Assembly: GCF_017874735.1 (NCBI RefSeq)
Contig: NZ_JAGGLV010000001.1
Location: forward strand, 310,001-374,000
Direction of reading: 5' to 3'
Source of the DNA: Paenibacillus silagei
Lineage (GTDB): Bacteria; Bacillota; Bacilli; Paenibacillales; Paenibacillaceae
Length of the DNA: 64,000 nucleotides
A model generated the notes under the pieces. It saw only the letters and a program-made list of their open reading frames with translations. It was not told the origin of the DNA and searched no databases. Positions 34,959 to 44,241 of this stretch are shown here, piece after piece. A program made the position numbers and the translations under genes. The stretch's first letter is position 1; the number at the start of each line of letters is the position of its first letter.

Positions 34959-37658
34959 TCACTTCCCCTCCTCCGGATGCCTGGAGACCAGCCTCACCAG
35001 ATCCAGAGTCAAGAGAGGAAGAGTCACCGCAGCGGGATAGGCCAGATACCGCGGCTCCCATACCGGGTTGAACTTCTCCTTATACCGGCGCAGACCGGAG
35101 AAGCCATACCAGTGGCCTCCGCGCTCAAAAACCAGCCGGGCGAGCTTCTCCTCCCGCAGCGCTCCAAAGCGGCCCCCGACATTAGACAGCGGGGCAGACC
35201 CCAGATTGAAGCTTTTGTATCCGCGCGCTTTCGCCCATTCCAGCAGACACAGGAACAGGTAATCCATAGTCCCGTTCGGAGTATCCTTGTGATGGCGCAT
35301 CAGATCCACCGAGACCGTCTTCTGCCCGTCATAACCAGGAGCCATGGAGGCAAAAGCCAGCAAATGGCCGTCTGCTCCACGCAGCAGTGCCAGCGGTGCG
35401 AGCTGGAGGTACGGCTCGCTGAACCAGCCCAGCGAGTAGCCTTTCTCCTTGCGCCCGGCCAGCCATTCCTCTGACAACAGGCGAAGCTCCTGCAGCAGCT
35501 CCTTCGAATGCTGGGCCTCTGTGATCTCGAAACGGTAACCCTCGCGCTCGAACCGCCCCTTCACATTACGCAGGCTGGCGTTCCGCGAACCGCTAATACT
35601 GAAGTCCGCCAGCGGAACCAGCGCTTCTTCCCCCAGCTTAAAGAACCGGTAGCCCTGCTCATGATAGAGCGGAAGATGCGCCGGGGTCACCTGATAGAAG
35701 ACTACAGAGAGGCCATACAAATCAGCGGCCTGCCTGAACTCACTGATTCCGTTATTAAGCAGATTCATCGGCCCAAGCGGATCACCCAGTACCACCAGCT
35801 TGTCCCGGACTCTGGCGAAGGCGAACAGCACCTTGCCTTCCTGGGCCCAATAGAAGCTTTTGTCGCCAAGAAACAGCATATGGCTTAAGGTATTGCCCCA
35901 GCCCTCCGAGAGGAAGCGCTCCAGCCGCGCCATATCCTTATCCGCGAGAAGCATATCTGCCTTGTGCTGCGGCCTGAGGGCTACAACCATCGTCAGCAGC
36001 AGCCAAGAGAAAATCAGTCCGCCGGCCGCCGTGGCGGCCACATTACTGTGCTGCCGCAGCCATTCCGGCTGGATGCCGGGCGGGAGATGCTTCAGGAAGC
36101 CGTGATGGGTATAACTCGCCAGCCCGTAATAGCTGAGGGCTACAGCCGAAGTCAGGAGCAGCCACCATAAGGTACTTTTGGCGCTAAACGGAACGCTGAC
36201 CCGGTAAAACCGGCTTCGTGAGATCCAGAGGATCATCGCCACCACCAGCAGGAACAGAGCCTCCTCGTAATCGAATCCCTTCGTGAATGCAAATACCGCC
36301 CCACCCAATAGGAGCAGGCTCGTCCAGACATAAGCCCTGCGGACACGCAGGGAGATTCCCCGCGACAGCAGAATCAGCATAAAGCCGATTAGCACGGACA
36401 GATGGTGCGAGATCTGCATCACTGGCAGCGAGAGGAGCTCCTCTGTCACCTTCAGCCTGTAGAGCAGCTCAGGCGTAGCTGCCGACAGCAGTAGAAGCAG
36501 ACCGCTGGCCAAGACCAGCTTGCCGAGTGCCCATACGCCCAGATCGCTGAGGAAGGTATATTGACCGGGCCAGCCCCATATTTTCTGCCAGACCGTCAGG
36601 GGGGCTTCCACTCTGTCGCCGCTGCGTTCAGCGCCCTTCGTACCCGGCAGCCCGAACTCCAGCGCAGCCAGCACCAGTCCGAGCAGCCAAGGGATAATAT
36701 AATAGAATAATCTGTAGATGACCAGAACTGCCATAGCATGGTCGCTCTTAATGCCAAGCTGGGTAAGCCCGAGCAGCGCAATCAGATCGAACGCGCCGAT
36801 GCCGCCGGGAGCCATACTTAGAATTCCCGCTATCGCAGCCACTACATAGATACTGAAGACGGTGAGAAACGGAGCGCTCCCGAGCATCTCACCGGCAATG
36901 AACCAGAAGGTCAGCCCGGCGAACACCCACTCCAGGAAGGAGGCACCCACAGAAGCAACCACAGTAAGCCAGGCGGTTCTCCCCTCACCCCGGTTGACCC
37001 ATTTGGCGAAGAGCGCAGAGCGCTGGAGGAGTACAAAGAACGGCAGATACAGTGCTATCCCCCAGACTGCAAAACCCAGCCAGCGATGCGCCTCCAGCAG
37101 CCGGTCCGCCGGCAGAAGTCCGGTTATCGTCCCCCACCCAAGCAGCGACAGCCCCGTAATCATCAGCGGTGACAGGAACACAATGGCCGGCGCGAGCAAG
37201 GATGCAGGCACACTGCTCCGCTTATAGAGCAGCGTTCTAAGGCCCGCGCCAGCCAGACCGGCGAACCCGATCATATTATTGAACGTATTGGCGATCCAGG
37301 CATAGCGGAAGGTCCGCAACCAGCCGATCTGCAGGCGGAAATGCCGCCGGATCAAGTAATCATAAGTACTCATGACCGCCACCGACAGCAGCGAAATTCC
37401 CAGCATCTGCATAATAGAGGGTACGGGAACGGATTTCAGATCACGGATAATTTTGCCTAAATGAATTTGCTTCAGCTCATGCTGCCCCTCCAGATAGACC
37501 AGACCGATAATCAGCAGCGGAAAAAGCGCACGCACCGCCTTAATCCGGTAGATGGATATCAGCAGCCGTACGAGCTTGAAGCGTTCCAATTTATTTTTGA
37601 TTACAGTATGCATGACTTCACCTGTCCTCACTGCCGAACGCTCTTGTTGCCTGAACAT
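34959..37658 (-). CDS. mprF: Bifunctional lysylphosphatidylglycerol flippase/synthetase MprF
   Basis: The 899-residue protein has an N-terminal polytopic flippase region with about 14 membrane segments (including SMAPGGIGAFDLIALLGL) and a C-terminal soluble synthetase domain (from about residue 560: DMARLERFLSEGWGNTLSHMLFLGDKSFYW, LGDPLGP, MDYLFLCLLEWAKARGYKSFNLGSAPLSNVG). It transfers lysine or alanine from tRNA to phosphatidylglycerol and moves the product outward, lowering sensitivity to cationic peptides. Start 37658 has AGAGGG upstream; ATG 37613 is an alternative. A TATAAT on the minus strand (37683-37688) may be its -10 element. Confidence 0.93.
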   Translation of the reverse strand: MFRQQERSAVRTGEVMHTVIKNKLERFKLVRLLISIYRIKAVRALFPLLIIGLVYLEGQHELKQIHLGKIIRDLKSVPVPSIMQMLGISLLSVAVMSTYDYLIRRHFRLQIGWLRTFRYAWIANTFNNMIGFAGLAGAGLRTLLYKRSSVPASLLAPAIVFLSPLMITGLSLLGWGTITGLLPADRLLEAHRWLGFAVWGIALYLPFFVLLQRSALFAKWVNRGEGRTAWLTVVASVGASFLEWVFAGLTFWFIAGEMLGSAPFLTVFSIYVVAAIAGILSMAPGGIGAFDLIALLGLTQLGIKSDHAMAVLVIYRLFYYIIPWLLGLVLAALEFGLPGTKGAERSGDRVEAPLTVWQKIWGWPGQYTFLSDLGVWALGKLVLASGLLLLLSAATPELLYRLKVTEELLSLPVMQISHHLSVLIGFMLILLSRGISLRVRRAYVWTSLLLLGGAVFAFTKGFDYEEALFLLVVAMILWISRSRFYRVSVPFSAKSTLWWLLLTSAVALSYYGLASYTHHGFLKHLPPGIQPEWLRQHSNVAATAAGGLIFSWLLLTMVVALRPQHKADMLLADKDMARLERFLSEGWGNTLSHMLFLGDKSFYWAQEGKVLFAFARVRDKLVVLGDPLGPMNLLNNGISEFRQAADLYGLSVVFYQVTPAHLPLYHEQGYRFFKLGEEALVPLADFSISGSRNASLRNVKGRFEREGYRFEITEAQHSKELLQELRLLSEEWLAGRKEKGYSLGWFSEPYLQLAPLALLRGADGHLLAFASMAPGYDGQKTVSVDLMRHHKDTPNGTMDYLFLCLLEWAKARGYKSFNLGSAPLSNVGGRFGALREEKLARLVFERGGHWYGFSGLRRYKEKFNPVWEPRYLAYPAAVTLPLLTLDLVRLVSRHPEEGK

Positions 37659-37819
37659 ATTCAGCCCTCTTCATACGAACCCATTATAACAAGATCCGCA
37701 ACAGAACTCCCGTATAATGGTCACATGCCTATAAGAGTTAGACGGCGGGCGGAGGATAAGTCCCTGCATCAGATTTATATTTATCCGGTGATGGCGGGAA
37801 GCGTATACATCTATATTTT

Positions 37820-37855
37820 AAAAGCACCCGGACTGCGGTTAGTCCGGGTGCTTTT
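37820..37855. terminator. Strong bidirectional terminator
   Basis: AAAAGCACCCGGACT (37820-37834) and AGTCCGGGTGCTTTT (37841-37855) form a perfect 15-bp stem with a 6-base loop and A/T tails on both sides. It ends the FlxA-like gene transcript on the minus strand. Confidence 0.85.
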
Positions 37856-37946
37856 ATCATCGTACCAAGGGTTGTCATCCCCTAACGGAGAGCCTGTCAC
37901 CATGGCAATGGCGGCTCCCTTCAGAGACATGCTGTTCTCGCTCAGG

Positions 37947-38306
37947 CTATACTCGGATGTCGAATCTCCCTGCGCTGTCGGTGGTTGCGTTAGCAATCTC
38001 CTGAACGGATGCTGCTGTCAGCTTATGGTTACCGGCAGGCTTGTCCGGAGGCGCAGCAGCGCTCTGGGCAGAAGCGGAGCTGCCCGCAGCCTGTGACTTC
38101 TGGGTAATTTGTGCTTCGATTTGCTTGATCTGCTGTTCTAGCTGCTTGGTTTTGGTTTCTTTGGCTTGCTCGCTGTCCTTGCTTGCGCTTACTTTCTCAA
38201 GCTCAGCTTCCAGCTTCGCCTTCTGCTTCTCAAGTGCAGCGGTATCGCTGGCGCTGGAGGATGTATAAGATACAGATGATGAAGCGGCAACGGATGAGAC
38301 ATTCAT
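37947..38306 (-). CDS. FlxA-like coiled-coil protein
   Basis: This 119-residue protein has a Ser-rich N-terminus, then a charged heptad-like coiled coil (about 25-80: LEKQKAKLEAELEKV to LEQQIKQIEAQI) and a disordered Ala/Pro-rich tail. This matches FlxA-like proteins, whose role is unclear. ATG 38306 is 8 bases after AAAGGAGGG. A perfect terminator follows the gene about 90 bases downstream, making it a monocistronic unit. Confidence 0.75.
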   Translation of the reverse strand: MNVSSVAASSSVSYTSSSASDTAALEKQKAKLEAELEKVSASKDSEQAKETKTKQLEQQIKQIEAQITQKSQAAGSSASAQSAAAPPDKPAGNHKLTAASVQEIANATTDSAGRFDIRV

Positions 38307-38391
38307 GGGTGTCCCTCCTTTCACCTCTTCAATATATCCCTTTTCTCTACAATGAACGTTAAAATGCGCTGAAAGTTTGCTGAATATCCCT

Positions 38392-39258
38392 TCAACCCTT
38401 CCTGGCCCTCCGGTTCACCAGCATAACGCTCAGCAGGATGATGACCAGCCCGGCGATGGTATTGGCATAGACCTGCTCCTGCAGGAAGATTACGCCCCAC
38501 AACAGGCCAAATACAGGCACGAGGAAGGTAACACTAACGGTCTTGACCGGGCCGATATTGGCAATCAACCGGAAATACAGCAGATACGCCACTGAGGTGC
38601 AGATCAGCGAGAGGCCGAGGACAGAATATACAGCGGCGGAAGAAGGCAGATGATCCGGGGCAAAAATCACCGCCAGCGGCAGCAGCACCACACTTGCGCC
38701 CAGCTGTTGTCCCGCAGCAAGCGCCAGCGGAGTGAGACCGGAGCCTACGCGTGATGCGTATAATCCTCCGAACGCATAGCAGAGCGCGGCTCCAAGAGAG
38801 TAACCTACGGATAAAAGAACCGTGCCGGTCAGCGGGAGCGGACTCCAGCCGACCAGCACACCCACACCTACCAGGCCTATGATCAGCCCGGCTGATTTGG
38901 CCGCCCCCGGCTTCTCCTTCCGGGTACCCCACGCCGCCAGTGCCGCGAACATCGGAGTTGTAGCATTCAGAATCGCCGCCAGGGAGGCGCTCAGATGCAG
39001 CTCAGCCATACAGATCAGCGTGAACGGAAGCGCCGCGTTAACCGCACCGAGCAGCAGGAAAGATCTCCAGTGCTTCAGGAGGCCCAGCCTGCGCCGGGTC
39101 AGCAGCGCATAGAGCAGCAGAGCAGCTCCGGCAATCGTAACGCGCAGCTCTGTCGTGAAGACCGGACCGAGCTCCGGCGAGGCAATCCGCATGAACAGGA
39201 AGGAAGCCCCCCAGGCAAAAGCAAGCAGCAACAGGGTAGCAAAGTCCTTGCGGCTCAC
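38392..39258 (-). CDS. EamA/DMT family transporter
   Basis: The 288-residue protein has ten hydrophobic segments in two EamA repeats (first from FATLLLLAFAWGASFLFMRIA, second from LLSVGYSLGAALCYAFGGLYAS). DMT exporters of this type move amino acids, nucleosides or other metabolites. Its start overlaps the stop of the MFS gene upstream by four bases (ATGA), so the two exporters form an operon. Substrate unknown. Confidence 0.88.
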   Translation of the reverse strand: MSRKDFATLLLLAFAWGASFLFMRIASPELGPVFTTELRVTIAGAALLLYALLTRRRLGLLKHWRSFLLLGAVNAALPFTLICMAELHLSASLAAILNATTPMFAALAAWGTRKEKPGAAKSAGLIIGLVGVGVLVGWSPLPLTGTVLLSVGYSLGAALCYAFGGLYASRVGSGLTPLALAAGQQLGASVVLLPLAVIFAPDHLPSSAAVYSVLGLSLICTSVAYLLYFRLIANIGPVKTVSVTFLVPVFGLLWGVIFLQEQVYANTIAGLVIILLSVMLVNRRARKG

Positions 39259-40484
39259 AGCTTAACCTCTCTTCTGCACAGCAGCAGATAGGACAGAACC
39301 GACAGGAGGCCCGCTCCCGCGATGACCAGCGCCATCGGCAGGGCCGAGCCGCTGCCGCCAAGTCCGACCAGCGGAGCCGCGCAGCTCCCCAGCAGCAAGG
39401 GAAGCAGACCCAGAAGCGCAGAGGCGCTGCCAGCGGTCTCCCCCTGATCCTGCATCGCCAGCGAGAAGCTGGTCGTACCCACAAGACCTACACTTGCAAC
39501 CACAGCGAACAGACAGATTAGGATCGGCAGCAGCCCGCCATCGGCGAGGAGGGTAATCAGCAGCAGAATACCTCCAGAGGTACTGAGCAGAAGGCCGCAG
39601 ATCAGCAGCTTACGCTCACCCACTCTGGCCGACATCCGCCCGGCAATCTGCCCGGTCAGAATAATGCCGAGGCCATTCACGGCGAAAATCAGGCTGTACA
39701 TTTGCGGGGATACCCCATAAATCGTCTGCAGAACAAAGGATGATCCCGAGATATAAGCGAACATGCCTGCCATAACAAAGCCCTGGGAGAGCGCGTAGCC
39801 CATGAATCCGGCATTGCCGAGCAGGATGCGGAAGGTACGCAGGGTCCCTCTGAGCCCGCTGCGGATACGCCGTTCCTTAGGCAGAGTCTCCGGCAGCCGC
39901 AACAGGATGACCGCCGCGAAGAGCAGCCCGCATACGAACAAGACGATAAATACCCCCTTCCAGTCCGTCACTCTCAGCAGTTGCCCCCCGATGACCGGCG
40001 CTGCAATCGGACCCAGTCCGTTGACAATCATCAGCAGCGAGAAGAACTTGGTTAATTCCGAGCCGCTGTACATATCGCGGACCGCCGCACGGGAGATTAC
40101 CACCCCTACCGATCCGGCCAGGCCTTGAATGAAGCGCAGCACAATCAGCAGTCCGATGGACGGGCTGAACGCACAGAGCAGCGAGGATACCGCATAGATC
40201 ATCATTCCGAACAACAGCGGAATCCGGCGCCCATGCACATCACTGAGCGGTCCGGCCACAAGCTGGCCCGAAGCCAGTCCCAGCAGGAAGAAGGTCAGGG
40301 TAAGTTGAACCATGGCGGGACTGGTATCGAAATAGAGACCAAGAGCAGGCAGGGCAGGCAGATACATATCAATCGACAGGGGACCAATGGTAGCGATGGC
40401 TCCCAGAATCACGGCAAGCTGCAGCCGCTGGCTTCTGGACGGCCCGCCCTCAGCCAGGCTTGTCACCGAATTTTGCTTCATCAT
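39255..40484 (-). CDS. Bcr/CflA family multidrug efflux MFS transporter
   Basis: The 409-residue MFS protein has 12 predicted membrane segments. The N-terminal IGPLSIDMYLPALPALG motif and the loop GPLSDVHGRRIPLLFGM are diagnostic for Bcr/CflA drug-proton antiporters, and FIQGLAGSVGVVISRAAVRDMY fits motif C of that group. It is translationally coupled to the EamA exporter. Members export bicyclomycin, sulfonamides or chloramphenicol; the substrate here is not known. Confidence 0.9.
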   Translation of the reverse strand: MMKQNSVTSLAEGGPSRSQRLQLAVILGAIATIGPLSIDMYLPALPALGLYFDTSPAMVQLTLTFFLLGLASGQLVAGPLSDVHGRRIPLLFGMMIYAVSSLLCAFSPSIGLLIVLRFIQGLAGSVGVVISRAAVRDMYSGSELTKFFSLLMIVNGLGPIAAPVIGGQLLRVTDWKGVFIVLFVCGLLFAAVILLRLPETLPKERRIRSGLRGTLRTFRILLGNAGFMGYALSQGFVMAGMFAYISGSSFVLQTIYGVSPQMYSLIFAVNGLGIILTGQIAGRMSARVGERKLLICGLLLSTSGGILLLITLLADGGLLPILICLFAVVASVGLVGTTSFSLAMQDQGETAGSASALLGLLPLLLGSCAAPLVGLGGSGSALPMALVIAGAGLLSVLSYLLLCRREVKL

Positions 40485-40760
40485 GAACAGGATACATCCT
40501 TTCTTGCCCGTAACCTTTAGTAAGACGGCAGTGCCATTTATGTTCAGGTCCGTTAATATATTTCTCCATACTACCGATTACCGCCGGAATGTTCAATGAA
40601 TTTCTAGTTGGAGGGAAAGTGCGGCAGCGGGTGGCCGGTGAAATTAGGGGGACTGATGCAGAGGGTGCAGATGAGTAGGTGCTGTCTGATAAAATCGGGT
40701 TTGATAGGCGGCTTGATTGGTGTGGCTTAGGAGGAGTGGCTCGGCAGGCCTGCATGGAAA

Positions 40761-40990
40761 TCCTGCAGAAAATACAACAATGTTGCTCAAGTCGGGCGGC
40801 TTATCAGCAAATCCTGCACGAAATGCAACATTCGCAGTCCTAACTTGCCCCAAATCGCCAGAATTCCTGCAAAAGATGCAACAATGCGCCAGAGCCAGTA
40901 ACAAATTTAGAAAAGTCCTGCACGAAGTGCAACAATGCAGCTAGATAGGCGCGGCCTGCGCGCAAATCCTGCACGAAGTGCAACATTCGC
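40761..40990. repeat. Five-unit intergenic repeat array (about 51-bp period)
   Basis: Units with core TCCTGCACGAAATGCAACA start at 40761, 40812, 40865, 40916 and 40967 (periods 51, 53, 51, 51). On the minus strand the core reads TTGCATTTCGTGCA, an inverted repeat around TTTCG. The interval 40485-41180 otherwise holds the mhqD terminator. Confidence 0.8.
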
Positions 40991-41106
40991 AGCCCGCACA
41001 CCCCCAACTCTGCCCATTGTGTTCGGTTTTTCGCTTACATCCTGTCCGTCCCCTACCCACCGCCAGCACACAATAGACGATAAGCATCAATTCAAGTGCA
41101 ACAAAA

Positions 41107-41161
41107 AACCGCCTGCCGTAGCCGCCAATCCTCTCGGTGATCGGCAGGCCCGCAGGCGGTT
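41107..41161 (-). terminator. Terminator of the mhq operon
   Basis: AACCGCCTGC (41107-41116) pairs with GCAGGCGGTT (41152-41161) around an internal hairpin. On the minus strand it ends in a T-run, 20 bases after the mhqD stop. Confidence 0.75.
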
Positions 41162-41180
41162 ATCTCGGGTGGTGCTGTTG

Positions 41181-41798
41181 TTACTCCTCAGAATCTGTAA
41201 GAGCGGCCAGCCAATCTCTTGCCGCCTCCGCCTCGGCGGCGCTCAGGCGGTGCCCCTGATGGCCCCAGTGCGAGGTAACCTCTGCCCCGGCGCCGCTTAA
41301 CAGTGCTTCCAGCTCCCGGGTCTCCTCGGAGCGGATAATCGGATCATTGGTCCCTGCCCCGATAAAGACCGGAACCCCTTGCAGCGAAGGAATCGCCAGG
41401 CCGCGCAGCGGAACCATCGGATGCAGCAGCACTGCCGCCCGGAAGAGGGCTCCGTAATGGAAGAGCAGGCTGCCTGCGATGTTCGCACCGTTGGAATAGC
41501 CGACAGCCACCAGATTACCGGCATCGAAGCCATATTTTGCAGCCGCTTCCTCCAGGAACTGCTTCACCTCATGGGTGCGGAAGATCAGATCCTCCTCATC
41601 GAAAATCCCCTCCGCCAGCCGCCGGAAAAAGCGGGGCATGCCATTCTCCAGTACGTTGCCGCGGATGCCCAGCACAGAGGCTCCGGGTGCCAGCAGCTCT
41701 GCCAGCGGCAGCAGATCACGCTCGTTGCCGCCTGTGCCGTGGAATAAAACCAGTGTTGGCTGGGTTAGGTCCGTACCTTGCTCAAATACATGAATCAT
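41181..41798 (-). CDS. mhqD: MhqD-like alpha/beta hydrolase (carboxylesterase/phospholipase family)
   Basis: This 205-residue hydrolase has an oxyanion-loop LVLFHGTGGNE, nucleophile Ser in VAVGYSNGANIA, Asp in GTNDPII and His near GHQGHRLS. This is the compact carboxylesterase/phospholipase family to which B. subtilis MhqD belongs. It overlaps mhqO by four bases (ATGA) and is the last gene before a terminator. In B. subtilis the mhq genes respond to quinones and catechols; the symbol rests on family and context. Confidence 0.8.
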   Translation of the reverse strand: MIHVFEQGTDLTQPTLVLFHGTGGNERDLLPLAELLAPGASVLGIRGNVLENGMPRFFRRLAEGIFDEEDLIFRTHEVKQFLEEAAAKYGFDAGNLVAVGYSNGANIAGSLLFHYGALFRAAVLLHPMVPLRGLAIPSLQGVPVFIGAGTNDPIIRSEETRELEALLSGAGAEVTSHWGHQGHRLSAAEAEAARDWLAALTDSEE

Positions 41799-42745
41799 AC
41801 CGGCTTCACCTCCAGTTCACGGATTTCAAACGGGCTTAGATTCGCTTCAATCGCCGCACGCTGCGGCTCAAACCAAGCCGGAAGCATCAGCTTCTGCCCC
41901 AGCGCCTCAGGTGCTTCATCACGGGCAAAGCCCGGAGGATCGGTTGCAATCTCGAACAGAATTCCGCCTTCTTCCCGGAAGTAGATGGCATTGAAGTACT
42001 GGCGGTCCTGCACCGGAGTCGGCTGGTAGCCGTGACTCTGAACCCGGCGTCCCCACTCCAGCTGCTCTTTGTCATCTGCGGCCCGCCAAGCAATATGGTG
42101 AACGGTACCTGTACCGCCGCCGCCCTGCGGAACCGGAGTGGCCTTCAGATCAATAATATTGCCGATATTGCCTGAAGCTCTGTAGCGGATGTAGCCGTCC
42201 CCTTCAGCGATACGCTCCATTCCCAGGGTGCGGGAGAGTGTATCCGCTGTCCGGTCCGGGGCCGTGCTGTAGAGGAGAGCACCTCCGAAGCCTTTAACCG
42301 CATGCTCTACCGGAACGCCGCCGAACGACCAGGTGCTCAGCGCACCCTCTTCCCGCTCTACCAGTTCAATCCGCAGCCCATCAAAATCCGCGAAAGAGAG
42401 ATACGACTCGCCAATCCGGGTAACCTTAGTCACAGGAATCTGGTAAGCGGCCAGCCGCTGCTCCCAGAATCCGAAAGAGCCGGCCGGTACAGCATAAGTG
42501 GTCACACCGACCTGTCCTCCGCCGATTCTGCCTTTGCGGCCATGAGCCCAAGGGAAGAAGGTGATGATCGTACCCGGCGCACCCTGCTCATTGCCGAAGT
42601 AGAGGTGGTAGACCTCGGGGGCGTCGAAATTGATGGTTTTTTTGACGAGCCGCAGGCCCAGAATTCCGGCATAGAAATCAGCATTACGCTGAGCGTCTCC
42701 AACAAAAGCGGTAACATGATGAATCCCTGCAGTATGCATAGTCAT
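41795..42745 (-). CDS. mhqO: Ring-cleaving dioxygenase, VOC family (MhqO-like)
   Basis: The 316-residue protein has two vicinal-oxygen-chelate modules: GIHHVTAFVGDAQRNADFYAGILGLRLVKKTINFD at the start and VHHIAWRAADDKEQLEWG in the second half, with a metal-ligand-like EIATDPPGF near the C-terminus. It matches MhqO/MhqE-type glyoxalase-fold dioxygenases thought to open hydroquinone rings. It lies 41 bases downstream of the DoxX gene and is coupled to mhqD. Confidence 0.87.
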   Translation of the reverse strand: MTMHTAGIHHVTAFVGDAQRNADFYAGILGLRLVKKTINFDAPEVYHLYFGNEQGAPGTIITFFPWAHGRKGRIGGGQVGVTTYAVPAGSFGFWEQRLAAYQIPVTKVTRIGESYLSFADFDGLRIELVEREEGALSTWSFGGVPVEHAVKGFGGALLYSTAPDRTADTLSRTLGMERIAEGDGYIRYRASGNIGNIIDLKATPVPQGGGGTGTVHHIAWRAADDKEQLEWGRRVQSHGYQPTPVQDRQYFNAIYFREEGGILFEIATDPPGFARDEAPEALGQKLMLPAWFEPQRAAIEANLSPFEIRELEVKPV

Positions 42746-42786
42746 GAGTGAACCCTCCTGATAGTTGTGATGATGATGCGCTTATT

Positions 42787-43197
42787 TTAATTGAAGAATA
42801 TTGCGTCTAGTGAAATCGAACCCGCGCCTGTCAGCGCTATACCTACAGCGACTACCAGCACCGTTAAAGGAAACTCAATCCCGTTCGCCGTGGACCAGAA
42901 TCCGTTAGGAGCATGAACCTTCACAATGGCACCGAGCATCGTTGCCGCAATCAGCACCGCAGCCACCGGAGTCAGCAGACCCAGAGTGAACAGCAGGCCT
43001 CCGACCAGCTCCATCAGACCTGCCAGCACCGCCATACGCACGCCCGGCTTGATACCAATCGACTCCATCCAGCCGCCTGTTCCCTTCGGCCCATATCCGC
43101 CAAACCAGCCGAACAGCTTCTGTGCGCCATGCCCGATGAACACTACACCAATCACCAATCTCATCAACAATAAACCTACACTAACCATTTTAAACAC
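42787..43197 (-). CDS. mhqP: DoxX family membrane protein (MhqP-like)
   Basis: The 136-residue protein has four membrane segments and the DoxX pattern RLVIGVVFIGHGAQKLFGWFGG, followed by GWMESIGIKPG and LVGGLLFTLGLLTPVAA. It corresponds to MhqP of the B. subtilis mhqNOP operon. It is first in the mhqP-mhqO-mhqD operon and lies directly downstream of a palindrome that matches the one ahead of the MarR gene. Confidence 0.85.
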   Translation of the reverse strand: MFKMVSVGLLLMRLVIGVVFIGHGAQKLFGWFGGYGPKGTGGWMESIGIKPGVRMAVLAGLMELVGGLLFTLGLLTPVAAVLIAATMLGAIVKVHAPNGFWSTANGIEFPLTVLVVAVGIALTGAGSISLDAIFFN

Positions 43198-43219
43198 TCT
43201 CCATTCTCTTGATTTTAAT

Positions 43220-43237
43220 TATCTTAACCTTAAGATA
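43220..43237. promoter_or_regulatory. MarR-family operator ahead of mhqP
   Basis: TATCTTAA-CC-TTAAGATA is a perfect inverted repeat that overlaps the probable -10 region of mhqP on the minus strand, as expected for a repressor site. The same sequence type lies ahead of the MarR gene. Confidence 0.7.
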
Positions 43238-43334
43238 TTGGCTAAAAAAATTGCTGAGCTATTATTCTCTTCATTCATTCAGCTTGCTAACAAGCAGACA
43301 ACCTTACCGCCGCTGGGCTGCTACGGACTTCCTT

Positions 43335-43808
43335 CTATATGCCCTTGCCCAGCTTCTTCAGCAGCAGCGTCGCCTGAGTCTTCTCTTCGCTGTCCAGTCC
43401 GCCCATCAGGCTGTGTATAGAATCGACATGCTGCGGGAAAATATCATCAAACAGCTCCCGTCCCGCCTCCGTAATCTCGGCATACGTAACACGGCGGTCA
43501 TCCTCGCAAGGAACGCGCTTCAGCAGTCCCCGCTTCTCCAGCTTGTCGATATTGTAGGTGATGCTGCCGCTGGTGACCAGGATCTTCTCGCCAATCTGCT
43601 GAAGTGGAATCCGGTTTCTATGATACAGCACCTCCAGCACCATGAACTCCGCCGAGGCCAGCCCGTGACTCTTCATATCCTTCACCGCCTGATCCATCAG
43701 GCTCTTGTACGCCTTCGACAGAACGACGAACAATTTCAGCGATGCTGCCTGCTCCTGCTCCAGCGTAGTATCTGTCTCTGTTCCTGCTGTCTTATTCTTG
43801 CTGCTCAT
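43335..43808 (-). CDS. mhqR: MarR family transcriptional regulator (MhqR-like)
   Basis: The 157-residue regulator has the MarR winged helix: LASAEFMVLEVLYHRNRIPLQQIGEKILVTSGSITYNIDKLEKRGLLKR, then wing residues CEDDRRVTYAEIT. ATG 43808 follows GGAGGTG; the longer ATG at 43835 does not. It lies 138 bases upstream of the mhqP-mhqO-mhqD operon on the same strand, and both units have a TATCTTAA/TTAAGATA palindrome. MhqR in B. subtilis represses this gene set and is relieved by quinones. Confidence 0.85.
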   Translation of the reverse strand: MSSKNKTAGTETDTTLEQEQAASLKLFVVLSKAYKSLMDQAVKDMKSHGLASAEFMVLEVLYHRNRIPLQQIGEKILVTSGSITYNIDKLEKRGLLKRVPCEDDRRVTYAEITEAGRELFDDIFPQHVDSIHSLMGGLDSEEKTQATLLLKKLGKGI

Positions 43809-43850
43809 TTTGGTACACCTCCTGACCGGCTGCATTTATCTTCAAGTTAA

Positions 43851-43870
43851 TTATCTTTAAGTTAAGATAA
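43851..43870. promoter_or_regulatory. MarR-family operator ahead of mhqR
   Basis: TTATCTTTAA-G-TTAAGATAA repeats the operator found at 43220-43237 with one base less symmetry. A further half-site (TTATCTTCAAGTTAA) lies at about 43835-43850. It implies autoregulation. Confidence 0.65.
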
Positions 43871-44054
43871 ATATACGTTATTGGAAGCAGTCTGTCAAGC
43901 GCGGGAGGTGAATTAATTTTCATTCCGCCCGGCGCAAGGAAGGATCGCTCTATGCTGCGGTCATGTGAAGCCTAATTCTTACAAAAAAGCTAACCTCTGC
44001 GGGTAAATCCCCCCCAACCCGCGCAACAATCACCCCCTCCAACTCCCGCAATAA

Positions 44055-44241
44055 GCAAGTGGAAAACTGTATCTTAGTTATTCTATTTTCGTAATTTATA
44101 CGGAAGCAAGTGGAAAATCTACATCTAATAGAGCTGAATTTCGCCACTTTGGGCGGATCATCCTTAATTAAGTGCCTTTTATCCAGCTACTGTTTTAGCA
44201 GGGTTTATTCGTTCATCAGCAAGTGGAGAAAATTCATCTAT
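44055..44241. repeat. Four-unit intergenic repeat (AAGTGGAAAA type), copy 1
   Basis: Units with core GCAAGTGGAAAA lie at about 44055, 44106 and 44219 in direct orientation, with an inverted unit at about 44165-44187. First and last cores are 164 bp apart. The same four-unit order recurs at 47.7 and 53.6 kb. The gene-free stretch 43871-44405 contains nothing else recognisable. Confidence 0.65.

Noticed and set aside
37461..38096. 211-residue + strand ORF covering the start of mprF and the FlxA-like gene
   Set aside because: It lies antisense to two supported genes and passes through a strong terminator.
40644..40904. 86-residue ORF between the MFS gene and mhqD
   Set aside because: It is composed of the 51-bp repeat units and has no family likeness.
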